64,000 bases of DNA from Alcaligenaceae bacterium (GTDB lineage Bacteria > Pseudomonadota > Gammaproteobacteria > Burkholderiales > Burkholderiaceae_B). Below the pieces are notes generated by a model. The model was not told the origin of the DNA and did not search any database. It saw only the letters and a program-made list of their open reading frames with translations. Location of the stretch: assembly GCA_013416395.1 (NCBI GenBank), contig JACCEP010000001.1, forward strand, positions 1-64,000. The letters are read 5' to 3'. Positions within the stretch are counted from its first letter, which is position 1; each line of letters opens with the position of its first letter. Below are positions 52,949 to 62,107 of the stretch, piece after piece. The translations under genes and the position numbers were made by a program.

Positions 52949-54400
52949 TCAAAGCCCTATGCACAGATACTTGACCACAAGATAGTCGTCCAGCCCGTAC
53001 TTGGAGCCTTCACGCCCCAGGCCAGATTGCTTCACGCCGCCAAAAGGTGCAGCTTCATTGGACACGATGCCGGTATTAATGCCGACCATGCCGTATTCAA
53101 GCGCCTCGCCCACGCGCCAGACTCGGCCGATGTCGCGACTATAGAAGTACGCAGCCAGACCAAACTCGGTGTCATTGGCCAGTTTGATGACTTCTTCGTC
53201 TGTTTTGAAGCGGAACAGGGGTGCCAGCGGGCCAAAGGTTTCTTCTTTGGCTACTTTCATGGCTGGCGTGATGTCAGTCATGATGGTCGGCTCGAAAAAA
53301 GTACCGCCCAAGGCATGAGCCTTGCCGCCTGTAAGCACTTTTCCGCCTTTTTCCAGCGCATCAGCGATGTGCTCTTCGATTTTACGCACGGCATTTTCGT
53401 CAATAAGAGGGCCTTGTGTAACGCCTTCTTCGAGGCCGTTGCCAATCTTTAGCTTGCTGACGGCCGCAACCAGCTTTTGCGCAAAAGCATCGTACACCGC
53501 TTCGTGAACATAGATTCGGTTGGCACAAACACATGTTTGCCCGGTATTGCGGTACTTGCTCGCCATGGCCCCTTCGATCGCGGCATCTAGGTCAGCATCA
53601 TCAAAAACGATAAAGGGCGCATTGCCCCCGAGCTCCATAGACACTTTTTTAATGGTGCTGGCGGTTTGCTCCATGAGTTTTCGACCCACTTCAGTGGATC
53701 CGGTAAACGTCATTTTGCGCACAATAGGGTTGCTGGTCATTTCGCCGCCAATCGCGCTGGCCGACCCGGTCAAAATGGAGAAAACGCCAGGTGGCACGCC
53801 CGCCTCTTCGGCAAGCACGGCCAATGCCAACGCAGAGTATGGCGTTGCTGTTGCTGGCTTGACCACAAAGGGGCAGCCTGCCCCTAATGCTGCGCCCGCT
53901 TTGCGGGTGATCATGGACGAGGGGAAGTTCCAGGGGGTAATGGCGGCGCATACGCCTATAGGCTCTTTGATCACGACCACGCGGCGGTCAGGCGATGGGC
54001 CCGGAATGGTATCACCGTAAGCGCGTTTGCCCTCTTCGCCATACCATTCAAAATAGGAGGCCCCGTAGGCGATCTCGCCCTTGGATTCAGCCAGTGGCTT
54101 GCCCTGCTCGACCGTCATGATGGTGGCAAGGTCGTCGGCATTGGCCATCATCAGGTCAAACCAGCGGCGCAATATGTTTGCGCGCTCTTTGGCCGTTTTG
54201 CTGCGCCAGCCTGCCCAGGCGGCATCGGCCGCCTCAATGGCGCGCCGAGTTTCGGCTGCACCCATTTTGGGTATGGTGCCTATGACTTCACCCGTGGCGG
54301 GGTTAGTTACGTTTATGGTTTCGCCACTGTCTGCGTCGCACCATTTGCCATTGATATAGCACTGTTGCCGAAATAAACCCGGGTTTTTCAAATTAAGCAT
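52949..54400 (-). CDS. gabD: Succinate-semialdehyde dehydrogenase (NAD(P)+)
   Basis: 483 residues, aldehyde dehydrogenase superfamily. Cofactor segment ITPWNFPSSMITRKAGAALG, catalytic glutamate in MELGGNAP, catalytic cysteine in NTGQTCVCANRIYV. The overall sequence is closest to GabD, which oxidises succinate semialdehyde to succinate (GABA breakdown). Start at 54400 (MLNLKNPGLF) follows GGAGGGCAAA; the longer frame has no support. No GABA transaminase lies next to it, so a related semialdehyde is also possible. Confidence 0.9.
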   Translation of the reverse strand: MLNLKNPGLFRQQCYINGKWCDADSGETINVTNPATGEVIGTIPKMGAAETRRAIEAADAAWAGWRSKTAKERANILRRWFDLMMANADDLATIMTVEQGKPLAESKGEIAYGASYFEWYGEEGKRAYGDTIPGPSPDRRVVVIKEPIGVCAAITPWNFPSSMITRKAGAALGAGCPFVVKPATATPYSALALAVLAEEAGVPPGVFSILTGSASAIGGEMTSNPIVRKMTFTGSTEVGRKLMEQTASTIKKVSMELGGNAPFIVFDDADLDAAIEGAMASKYRNTGQTCVCANRIYVHEAVYDAFAQKLVAAVSKLKIGNGLEEGVTQGPLIDENAVRKIEEHIADALEKGGKVLTGGKAHALGGTFFEPTIMTDITPAMKVAKEETFGPLAPLFRFKTDEEVIKLANDTEFGLAAYFYSRDIGRVWRVGEALEYGMVGINTGIVSNEAAPFGGVKQSGLGREGSKYGLDDYLVVKYLCIGL

Positions 54401-54599
54401 TTTGCCCTCCTCTCTGATTGTGCAATGACTGTTCTGATTCGCGTATAGAGCAAGCCTCAGCGCCATACAAGCAAAGCTTAACTGTACGCTTTTTTCAAAT
54501 AACTTACCTATGGTGGCACCGTGTTCCGCCTGTGGCACGGCCGTTCTGCCCGCAAACGAAAAACCTGCCTGCTAGTACTGCGCACGACATCAGTGCGTA
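54401..54599. other. Intergenic region upstream of gabD
   Basis: About 200 bp between gabD and the end of the spermidine-synthase-like gene. It must hold the gabD promoter. No gene or clear hairpin seen. Confidence 0.4.
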
Positions 54600-55532
54600 T
54601 CACGCCCCGTCGATTAAGACGGCGGCATCCTCACTCCAGTCACGAGCTCGTGAAAACCGCTTGAGCCCGGTGTTCACGTTTATGCCGAAAGGTGCCAGCG
54701 TCTCTGCCAAATGACCCGCGTTGCGAGCAAGGGACTGATCGTCAGGCAGATCCCCCCGGGTGGCGATGATCACGCGATTGCCTTCGCGCAGGTTAAAGAA
54801 ATTACCGAATACGGCCGCATAGGTCGCAGATTCTTGCTCGTACATGTGGCTATTGGTAAAGGTGTTGGCCACCAGAACACCATCCGGACTGAGAATAGTG
54901 CGCACCACATGCAGGAACTCAACCGTAAGCAGGTGGGCTGGAATGTAATCCACGTCAAATGCGTCCAGCATCACCATGTCGTACTTGCGGCCTTCCCGGC
55001 TGGCACGCTCCACAAAATCGCGGCCATCCTCGATAAACACACGTTGTTGTGGGCCCTGCTCGTACCCGAAAAAGCGTTCTGCCACGCGGACGACGGCGGG
55101 GTCAATTTCAACGGAGTCAATAATCGCGTCTGGAAGTATTTTGGCAAAGGCACGCGGGATGGTCGCCCCGCCAAGACCCACAATTAATATGTTCTGCGGG
55201 TTTGGCCTCACAAATAATGCGGTGGTCATCATGCGCGTGTAGGCGAACACCATCTTATCGGGGTCAGCCAGGTCAAAACAGGTTTGACGACCATCGTCTT
55301 CTGTCTGCTCGAAGTTCATGCATCGTTCCCCGTCTTCCTCAATGACCAGAACGGCCGCAAATTCAGACGGCTCGACATGAATGACATGCGTGTCCGGGCC
55401 GGTAAACAAGGCATAAGTAATGAGTACAGGTGCCAAAACGGCCAGAACGCCGCCGAACACGGCGATGAATGGTAGTTGGCGACGGGAAAGTTGCATGAAG
55501 GTGGGAGCCCTGGTTGTCGAGGCGGCGGACAT
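54600..55532 (-). CDS. Spermidine-synthase-like membrane-anchored methyltransferase-fold protein
   Basis: 310 residues. An N-terminal membrane helix (FIAVFGGVLAVLAPVLITYALF) is followed by a spermidine-synthase fold: nucleotide-binding motif ILIVGLGGATIPRAF, the acidic DSVEIDPAVVRVAERFF, IEDGRDFV and YDMVMLDAFDVDYIPAHL. The membrane anchor and the changed active-site Asp context (LDAFDVD) separate it from true SpeE, so the reaction is uncertain. A pentanucleotide repeat lies about 80-115 bp upstream. Confidence 0.75.
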   Translation of the reverse strand: MSAASTTRAPTFMQLSRRQLPFIAVFGGVLAVLAPVLITYALFTGPDTHVIHVEPSEFAAVLVIEEDGERCMNFEQTEDDGRQTCFDLADPDKMVFAYTRMMTTALFVRPNPQNILIVGLGGATIPRAFAKILPDAIIDSVEIDPAVVRVAERFFGYEQGPQQRVFIEDGRDFVERASREGRKYDMVMLDAFDVDYIPAHLLTVEFLHVVRTILSPDGVLVANTFTNSHMYEQESATYAAVFGNFFNLREGNRVIIATRGDLPDDQSLARNAGHLAETLAPFGINVNTGLKRFSRARDWSEDAAVLIDGA

Positions 55533-55611
55533 GGCAGATAACGCCGAACGAGATCATCTGCCACTACATTGAACAACAGCAAACCCCGCGCTGACCGCAC
55601 CCAAAGGGTAC

Positions 55612-55645
55612 CGTGCTGTGCTGTGCTGTGCTGCGCTGTGCTGCG
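55612..55645. repeat. Pentanucleotide repeat (GCTGT/GCTGC)6
   Basis: Six tandem GCTGT or GCTGC units. It is about 80-110 bp upstream of the minus-strand start at 55532. The unit is not a multiple of three and the tract is outside any gene. Confidence 0.85.
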
Positions 55646-55784
55646 AGACTGATACTGCCATTAAATTGCAACACCCTGCGAGGCTTTGTACCTGCAGGGT
55701 GTATTTAGGCTTTTGACACGGAGTCAGCCTGTCGCTTTATATCTCGATGAGCCGTCATGGTAGCGGCCCAATTAAAACCATACG

Positions 55785-56015
55785 TCAGGCGTAAGAGACG
55801 AGGCCTTTGATCTTGGCGGCATCGTAGCCCGACCATGTGTCCTGATCGGTCTCGACGACTGGGGCGCTGCGAAAGCCCAGGCTGCTCAGGCGCTCGAGGT
55901 GGTCTTGCTGCAGCGTGATGTCGATGGTTTCATATTCGATACCCAAAATATCCATGTCACGCTTTGTGAGATCGCATTGGGGGCAGTTGGGTTTGGAGTA
56001 GACGGTTACAGCCAT
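55785..56015 (-). CDS. nrdH: Glutaredoxin-like protein NrdH
   Basis: 76 residues, thioredoxin fold. The CPQC active site, GFRSAPVV (cis-Pro) and the C-terminal WSGYDAAKI are typical of NrdH-type redoxins, which deliver electrons from thioredoxin reductase to ribonucleotide reductase. It is the third gene of the nrdA-nrdB-nrdH row, 39 bp behind nrdB. Confidence 0.92.
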   Translation of the reverse strand: MAVTVYSKPNCPQCDLTKRDMDILGIEYETIDITLQQDHLERLSSLGFRSAPVVETDQDTWSGYDAAKIKGLVSYA

Positions 56016-56054
56016 GGTGAAGTCCTTGTTTTAGTTTATGAGGGCCGACAGAGT

Positions 56055-57170
56055 TTAGAAATCTACTTCGAAGACTTGGTCCTGATCGTCGCGCCGCATG
56101 ACGCCGACTTTGTACTGGGCTGTGTCCTCTTCCTGGTTGGATGCCTGGATTTTGCTCATGTTCAACCAGCTTTCCATGTATTTCAGGGGGTTCTCTTCGA
56201 TGATGGGGAAGGGCATCTCGTCCTCAATGCCAAAGAACCGGGCTACGTCAGTAGAGCTGAAATGTACCCAGTCTTTCATCATCTGGCAGGTCACGCCGGT
56301 AAGCTCACGGCCTTCAGAGAAGGCGTAATCTGTCCATTCGATTTCGCTGGCAGTTACCTCGGAGACCATGGCGATGATCTTTTCGCGGCATTGTTCGAAG
56401 GCAGTGCGACCGCGTTCGGTCTTGAACATGGCACGCAGAACCTCTTTGCCGTACTGCACATGGATTTCGAACTCATCCTGGGCAATTTTTTGAACGGCTT
56501 TGCCGATAGGCTGGAAGAGACCCGTACCGTCGCAGATGCCAAAGGTTACGGCAAACGATGCCATAAACTGTATACGCTCCATGCACAGCAAGCCAACGAT
56601 AAACATGTAGACATCGTTGTAGGTTTCTTGATTGTTTTCGCGCTTACCGCGCGCATAATCGTAGCTGGTTTCGAAGGCCTTGTTAAAGACGTTGCTCACC
56701 ACATGAAGCCGGCTCATGGCCTCTTTGACAGACAAGATCTCGCTGAGGATGTCATCCGGGTTGTCAAAGCTGTTGCGCACGATCTCAGAATACGTCGCTG
56801 CATGGACAATCTCGTTTCTGGTAATTTCCACCCAGCCGGCCCAGCCTTCCGCACTGGTACAAACCGGTGCCAGCACGGCAGCAATAGAACGAGACGCCAC
56901 GCTATCAGCTTCCCACTGCCAGGCTAGCGTTTTTACCATCATGTCATAGGTGTGCTTGTCGCAGGTTTTGAACTGCACATTGCACGTGGAGTAGTCGAAC
57001 TCGTTTTCGTCCCAGTCCTGGTTCTTCAGCGTCTTGTAGAGCTTCCAGAGTTCTGGGTACGACTTGTTGATGGTGTCGAACAGGCCCAGGTCTTGTCCGA
57101 GGATGATTTCCGGAAACTCATAATCGGATTTTTCGGTATTGAAAATTTTGCTTGGTAGTGTGGTGGTCAT
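56055..57170 (-). CDS. nrdB: Class I ribonucleotide reductase beta subunit
   Basis: 371 residues, R2 ferritin-like fold. Iron ligands are visible in WQWEADS, EITRNEIVHAATY, MERIQF and DEFEIHVQYG; the radical tyrosine is the Y four residues after the ligand His in VHAATYSEI. It generates and holds the tyrosyl radical for NrdA. The start at 57170 (MTTTLPSKIF) is preferred over a short upstream extension. The C-terminal tail (DDQDQVFEVDF) binds the alpha subunit. Confidence 0.95.
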   Translation of the reverse strand: MTTTLPSKIFNTEKSDYEFPEIILGQDLGLFDTINKSYPELWKLYKTLKNQDWDENEFDYSTCNVQFKTCDKHTYDMMVKTLAWQWEADSVASRSIAAVLAPVCTSAEGWAGWVEITRNEIVHAATYSEIVRNSFDNPDDILSEILSVKEAMSRLHVVSNVFNKAFETSYDYARGKRENNQETYNDVYMFIVGLLCMERIQFMASFAVTFGICDGTGLFQPIGKAVQKIAQDEFEIHVQYGKEVLRAMFKTERGRTAFEQCREKIIAMVSEVTASEIEWTDYAFSEGRELTGVTCQMMKDWVHFSSTDVARFFGIEDEMPFPIIEENPLKYMESWLNMSKIQASNQEEDTAQYKVGVMRRDDQDQVFEVDF

Positions 57171-57222
57171 GTAATTGTTCGTGTAAAAGCGATTAATTGT
57201 CTGCAAAGATGCGAATGTGATT

Positions 57223-57266
57223 GCCGCAGCCGGGCCACCAAAAAAGGGGGTTGGCTGCGCTGCGGC
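57223..57266. repeat. Hairpin between nrdA and nrdB
   Basis: Arms GCCGCAGC and GCTGCGGC enclose a C5T6 stretch on the minus strand. It could lower read-through from nrdA to nrdB or protect the nrdA end. Confidence 0.55.
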
Positions 57267-57272
57267 GGGTCA

Positions 57273-59726
57273 CTACATCGTGCAACCTTCGCACGCCGCG
57301 TCTTCCAGGTCTTGAAGACTGCCGGCATTGTCCAGGCCCTTATCGGACGCCACGTTTGAGTTGTAGTAATAGCGGGTTTTCATCCCGTACTTCACCATTG
57401 CGAAGTAGTGGCTAAGCAACTCTTTACTGCCGATAAGGTCGTCGTCCTTGATCCGGCGCCACAAATCGGCGGAGATGGCCTGATCTGTAAACTTTTGAAA
57501 TACCGCATAGGCCTTGATCATGTTTACCTCGGAGATGTCCCAGGCAGACTGATATTTCCAGTTGGCATCGTCGCTGTTGGGTGCCGCCCAGCGGATGGTG
57601 ACGGAACCGTCTGTTTTGTTGAGTGTGGTGTCTCTGACGGGGTAGATGGAATTGGGCTTGCCCAACGCCTTGGAAGACGATTCACCTGGCATGTAGGCAA
57701 CCAGGCAAGAATGCCCGATACCACCGTTCTGGATAATCTCGGTGCGCAGCGCTTCCCAGTCGTAGCGGTATTCGAAGTCACCCAACTCGTCTACGTTGCG
57801 ATTGTATGTGTCGATAGGCAACCAGCCCTCGGGCCATTTGGTCTTGTGCATCCAGCGCGGCAAACCTCTTTCTTTGCTGATGCGCAACGAGGCCCGGATT
57901 GCATGATACATATGGCGCTCGGCAACCCGATGCAGTTCTTCGCGGCCTTCTTTGGAGTCGTATGTCAGACCTTTTCTGGCCATATGCGCGGCCACGCCCA
58001 TCAAGCCCACACCCGCGTTCATGCGCGCTTTGGCCGTAACGGCCACGTGCGGCAGCACATAGTGCGAATTATTGATGCAGTAATCGATCATTTTGAGTGA
58101 CAGATACATGGCCTCTTGATAGGCCTCGTCGTCATTTTCATCGATGGAGTCATAAGCCGTAGCGCCTAGGGAACACAGCGCAATTTCAGGCTCTTTGTGC
58201 AACTCGACGATACGCACGACCTCATAGCTTGCCCCATCAGACAATATGGTGTCACCTGCCTGGACTTCGCCGGCAAAAACCACACGGGGCAGCATTGAGC
58301 CGGGTACGGCGAGCGTCAACGGTTCGTTGAAGTTAAACGTTTTGGTCGACGAGTCAGCCAGCTCGACCGTGACATAACCGACCTCGCTGTCTGAGTACAG
58401 GTCGCGCATATCTTGGTAGGGCCAGTTTGGCTCACTGATCTCCAGGCACAGGTTACTGGAGTGAATGGTTTCTTTGAACGGCGTATGACGGTTCATCTCA
58501 TCAATACTGGCCAGGTAGGCTACCCCGGTTTCCAGTGCTTCGTTCAGAGAAGTAAGAATCAGGTCACGTGGCTTGAAATATTCTTTTTTGAACGACGGAT
58601 CTTGTTCCAGACGCTCGTATTCGCGCTTGAAGGCCGCCGTGTCGGCGCTGAAAAACAGCCGGGTCAACTGGGGTGCCGTGCGCACGTTGAATGAAAAAGC
58701 ACTTTCGTTGCGTGCAACTTTCTCGGCGAAGAACTTGTTGGTGACCAGGGCGTAATGCAGATCACGGTTTTTGCGGTCTTCAGTGCTGCGCGGGTTGCGC
58801 AAGTGGGCGATGATCTCGGCCTCGGGGTCGAAACCTGAGTAGTAAGTGGTGCACGCACCGCCCCGCCCTGCCTGCATGTTGGCATGTACCGCCTTGCCCA
58901 GGGAAGCCAGATAGGGCAGCTTGCCCTGATGCTGGATGAGGCCACCACGCACGGAATCGCCCTTGCTGCGGGTGATGAGGTGGCTGCCGATGCCGGCCGA
59001 TGCAGCCGTCATGCGGTAAGCAATATGGTCGCCAATGGCCAGAGATGCTTCGCTGTCATCGACAACGTACAGGCAACACGAGGCGAAACCACGCAGCTTG
59101 GTACCCAGGTTTACGTAGTTGGGTGTAGGGGCAGAGATGCGTTTGGCGGCGAATTCGTTATAAAAGCGCCGAACTAGCTCCATACGCTGCGCCTTGGGCT
59201 CCTTCTCGGACAGGGCCATGGCCATGCGCATGTAAACAAACTGCTGCGTTTCGTATTCTTGCCGGGTAACGCGGTTCTGCAGACTGTATTTCTTACGAAT
59301 ATAGTGCAGGGAAAAATGCGGGGTGTCGTAATCTAGCTCATGGTTGATAAAGGATTGGACCAGATCGTATTCAGACTGGTCGTAATCCATGCGAACCATA
59401 ACCTGGTCGGCAATCATTTTTTCGTGCAGCGCCTGAACAGTGGGGATTTCTGCACCATGAATGGTTTTGTGCAGGTGCGAGGCATAGAGCCTGCCTGCCA
59501 TCAGGTAATAGCTCCAGGTGCCTTTATCGAGGCAATTCTGGATAAGTTTTTCTTGAAGGTCAGCGGTTTGGACCGTATCGGGCATGGTGCTGACGGCCTG
59601 GATTACAATGCTGCTCCAGTCGACTTTATTACCCAGGTTGGCTGCCGCCCAGCGGCCCCAGCCATTCAGTTTGCTGGGGATATAAGGTTCGACGCGTCCA
59701 TCACGTTTGACGATATTTTTGATCAC
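57273..59726 (-). CDS. nrdA: Class I ribonucleotide reductase alpha subunit, with internal insertion
   Basis: 817 residues with a GTG start (59726). The N-terminal ATP cone (about 1-90; IVKRDGRVEPYIPSKLN) carries allosteric control. Catalytic residues: C217/C218 (FASCCLY), the N-x-C-x-E motif N425-C427-E429 (NLCLE), C518 (IALCSLG), the Tyr pair in KTRYYYNSN, and the C-terminal redox pair CEGC. Between C427 and C518 there are 90 residues instead of 22 in E. coli: an insertion of about 68 residues (about 440-510) rich in beta strands. It reduces ribonucleotides to deoxyribonucleotides. Two NrdR boxes lie upstream. Confidence 0.95.
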   Translation of the reverse strand: MIKNIVKRDGRVEPYIPSKLNGWGRWAAANLGNKVDWSSIVIQAVSTMPDTVQTADLQEKLIQNCLDKGTWSYYLMAGRLYASHLHKTIHGAEIPTVQALHEKMIADQVMVRMDYDQSEYDLVQSFINHELDYDTPHFSLHYIRKKYSLQNRVTRQEYETQQFVYMRMAMALSEKEPKAQRMELVRRFYNEFAAKRISAPTPNYVNLGTKLRGFASCCLYVVDDSEASLAIGDHIAYRMTAASAGIGSHLITRSKGDSVRGGLIQHQGKLPYLASLGKAVHANMQAGRGGACTTYYSGFDPEAEIIAHLRNPRSTEDRKNRDLHYALVTNKFFAEKVARNESAFSFNVRTAPQLTRLFFSADTAAFKREYERLEQDPSFKKEYFKPRDLILTSLNEALETGVAYLASIDEMNRHTPFKETIHSSNLCLEISEPNWPYQDMRDLYSDSEVGYVTVELADSSTKTFNFNEPLTLAVPGSMLPRVVFAGEVQAGDTILSDGASYEVVRIVELHKEPEIALCSLGATAYDSIDENDDEAYQEAMYLSLKMIDYCINNSHYVLPHVAVTAKARMNAGVGLMGVAAHMARKGLTYDSKEGREELHRVAERHMYHAIRASLRISKERGLPRWMHKTKWPEGWLPIDTYNRNVDELGDFEYRYDWEALRTEIIQNGGIGHSCLVAYMPGESSSKALGKPNSIYPVRDTTLNKTDGSVTIRWAAPNSDDANWKYQSAWDISEVNMIKAYAVFQKFTDQAISADLWRRIKDDDLIGSKELLSHYFAMVKYGMKTRYYYNSNVASDKGLDNAGSLQDLEDAACEGCTM

Positions 59727-60362
59727 TACTTGCTACCTTGGTATTTGATGTGGAGGTGTTTTCTTGTTTGATGTTTTCTTATTAGAGGCGCTTGGCGCTT
59801 GCTTCTTTGGCTTGTTGCCAGGGCCTAATTCAGACCGTAGGACTCATTCACGCTAAGGTGAAGTCTCTACATATGGTGTGAATTGAAGAGTATAACCACT
59901 ACATGTAGTGGCATCAAGTTCAAATCCCTGGCAACGGGTTACAAGTTGTGCAGTCAGCTTGCCAAGATATTGAAAAAGATGGGCTTTCTCTGAATGTAAG
60001 CATGCGTTGCCCATCTCATCGGGAAAATTTTTGAGGCCGAACGTTAGCAGATTCCCAAGATGGAAGAAGTAACCGTTCGGGATTTCCGCCGAGCGTGGCA
60101 ATTACGCCTTATATATCAAGGCCATACAAAATTTAATATTTTTACGTTGGGCAGAAGATACTCATTCAGCTTGGCTGACTTACGCATTTTGCGTCATTCC
60201 GATTGACCATATCCGCCCCGAATACTCAGCCAACTCTACTTGTCGAAATATAAAGCGTTCCTGTATTCTGGGTCATCACTGACATTTTTTGCTGGATGTT
60301 TGAACCAATTGAGCTCGGATATCGGCAAGGCAAGAGATCAGCTGAACAAACAGGAGACGCCA
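59727..60362. other. Divergent intergenic region, nrdA / tsdB
   Basis: About 636 bp. It contains the two NrdR boxes, an AT-rich stretch around 60110-60190, and an untranslated leader of tsdB. Short open frames here (for example 59853-60101 minus) overlap the NrdR boxes and look accidental. Confidence 0.5.
59864..59911 (-). promoter_or_regulatory. Two NrdR boxes, 32 bp apart
   Basis: Box 1: TCTCTACATATGGTGT (59864-59879). Box 2: CCACTACATGTAGTGG (59896-59911), a perfect 16-bp palindrome. Centres are 32 bp apart, three helical turns, the known arrangement for NrdR tetramers. They lie 138-185 bp upstream of nrdA. Confidence 0.85.
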
Positions 60363-61088
60363 ATGGTTTGCAAAAAATCTCTTAAATACGGTCTGAGTTC
60401 GCTGTTTTTCGCAATTGGCACTTTTACACTTCCAGGGTCGGCTGTGGCCGATATTGTGTCAGACGGACAGGCGATCGCCACTTCTGGCGTCAAAGGCGTG
60501 GTCGCTTGCGCTACCTGTCATGGCGCCAAAGGCGAAGGCATGGCAGCGGCTGGCTTTCCCTATTTGGCAGGGCAAGGCGGCGCCTATCTAATGCTGCAGC
60601 TGCAGGGCTTCGCCAATGGCACGCGACACAATCCCATCATGGAACCTATCGCCAAAGCGCTTAGTCCCGTTCAGATTGCAGCGGTGACTGCCTATTTTTC
60701 GCAGCTACCCAAAATCTTTGATGCAAAAGCCTTAAGCGCGCAAGCCCCCACCTACCCCGACAAAGACGGCATGGGTGCATGGGTGGCCAATCGCGGCGAC
60801 TGGGACAACAACATACCCGCCTGTGCGCAGTGCCACGGCCCAGGAGGTATTGGTATTGGCCAGAACTTTCCCGCCCTTGCAGGCCTCCCTGCCACCTACA
60901 TTCGAGAGCAGCTCAATGCGTGGCAACAAGAAAAGCGCGCGCCAGGGCCATTGTCTCTCATGGGGGATATTGCAAGCCGCATGAGCGAAGCGCAAATTAC
61001 CGCTGTCGCCGATTATTTTTCAGGCCTGCCCGAAGCCGTAAAAAGCGCAGCACCGGCGGCTGCGCCTGCAACGCAAGGAGCACAGTAA
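60363..61088 (+). CDS. tsdB: Dihaem cytochrome c4-like electron acceptor (TsdB type)
   Basis: 241 residues: signal peptide (to AVADI) and two cytochrome c domains with CATCH and CAQCH haem sites and matching methionines (NPIMEPIAKAL, LSLMGDIASRM). It follows AGGAGACGCCA; the upstream extension of the open frame lacks such a site. Its stop overlaps the tsdA start (TAATG). TsdB cytochromes accept electrons from TsdA and pass them to terminal oxidases. Confidence 0.88.
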   Translation: MVCKKSLKYGLSSLFFAIGTFTLPGSAVADIVSDGQAIATSGVKGVVACATCHGAKGEGMAAAGFPYLAGQGGAYLMLQLQGFANGTRHNPIMEPIAKALSPVQIAAVTAYFSQLPKIFDAKALSAQAPTYPDKDGMGAWVANRGDWDNNIPACAQCHGPGGIGIGQNFPALAGLPATYIREQLNAWQQEKRAPGPLSLMGDIASRMSEAQITAVADYFSGLPEAVKSAAPAAAPATQGAQ

Positions 61089-62053
61089 TGAAGCCGACAT
61101 CCATGCGCCTGATCCAGACAGCATTTGCGCTGTCGGTCCTAAGCCTGGCGTGCACAGCCGCTGCGCAGTCCAAGCCGCCCGCAACCGAAAGCGGCACTCC
61201 AAGCACGCCCGCAAAGCCGAGCAACAAAGCCTTCACGCCACCACCCGCTACATCCATTCCCGACAACGAATTCGGTCAGGTCGTAAAGAAGGGACAAAAT
61301 ATCTTTCTGCACACTGGGGAGTACGCCAAGGAGTATGTTGGCAACACACTCAATTGCGTCAGCTGCCATTTGGATGCCGGTCGTCGTGCGAATGCCTCGC
61401 CGTTATGGGGCGCATATGTGCTGTATCCAGCCTACCGCTCCAAAAACAAGCATGTCAACACGCTTGCCGAGCGCCTTCAAGGCTGTTTTCAATACAGCAT
61501 GAATGGCAAAGCACCGCCAGCAGATAGCGAAACAATCGTCGCGCTTGAAAGCTACATGTTCTGGATGGCTCAGCAAGCACCTACGGGGGTCAAGCTCGAC
61601 GGTCAAGGGTATCCTCGCCTAGCAAAACCTGATCAAACGCCCGACTATGACCGCGGACTCGCTGTCTACAAACAAAACTGCGCACTGTGTCATGGTGCCG
61701 ACGGCCAAGGGCAGAGCGTAGAAGGCAAAATGGTTTTCCCGGCCTTATGGGGAGACGAGTCTTTCAACTGGGGCGCAGGGATGCACAGCGTTTCGACGGC
61801 AACGGCGTTCATCAAAGCCAATATGCCGTTGAGCAGAGGCGGATCGCTCTCCGACCAAGAGGCCTGGGATGTAGCGTTTTATATGAACAGCCACGACAGA
61901 CCGCAAGATCCTCGCTATAACGGCTCGGTGGAAGAAACGCGCAAGAAGTATCACGACGACCCTTCTGACCTTTATGGACAGACCGTAAACGGCAAGATAT
62001 TGGGCGAAAACTCGACCCCCTCAGGCCCAAGATCGCAGCAAAAGCCCGGCTAG
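61088..62053 (+). CDS. tsdA: Thiosulfate dehydrogenase (tetrathionate-forming)
   Basis: 321 residues: signal peptide (to TAAAQS), Pro/Thr-rich linker, and two cytochrome c domains. Haem sites are CVSCH and CALCH. The LQGCFQYSMNG motif carries the rare cysteine that ligates the active-site haem in TsdA, and the PLWGAYVLYPAYRSKNK stretch is typical. It couples two thiosulfate molecules to tetrathionate in the periplasm. Start overlaps the tsdB stop. Confidence 0.92.
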   Translation: MKPTSMRLIQTAFALSVLSLACTAAAQSKPPATESGTPSTPAKPSNKAFTPPPATSIPDNEFGQVVKKGQNIFLHTGEYAKEYVGNTLNCVSCHLDAGRRANASPLWGAYVLYPAYRSKNKHVNTLAERLQGCFQYSMNGKAPPADSETIVALESYMFWMAQQAPTGVKLDGQGYPRLAKPDQTPDYDRGLAVYKQNCALCHGADGQGQSVEGKMVFPALWGDESFNWGAGMHSVSTATAFIKANMPLSRGGSLSDQEAWDVAFYMNSHDRPQDPRYNGSVEETRKKYHDDPSDLYGQTVNGKILGENSTPSGPRSQQKPG

Positions 62054-62107
62054 GAACTGCGCGCATGGTCGGAACTTGCCCGAAATTCTGAAACAGAGGT
62101 AAACCTC

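Noticed and set aside
57273-59726. Functional intein in NrdA
   Set aside because: The insertion lacks an N-terminal Cys/Ser splice residue and a C-terminal His-Asn, is too short, and does not abut a Cys/Ser/Thr at its end.
59853-60101. 82-residue minus-strand frame upstream of nrdA
   Set aside because: It covers both NrdR boxes, lacks a ribosome-binding site and matches no family I recognise.
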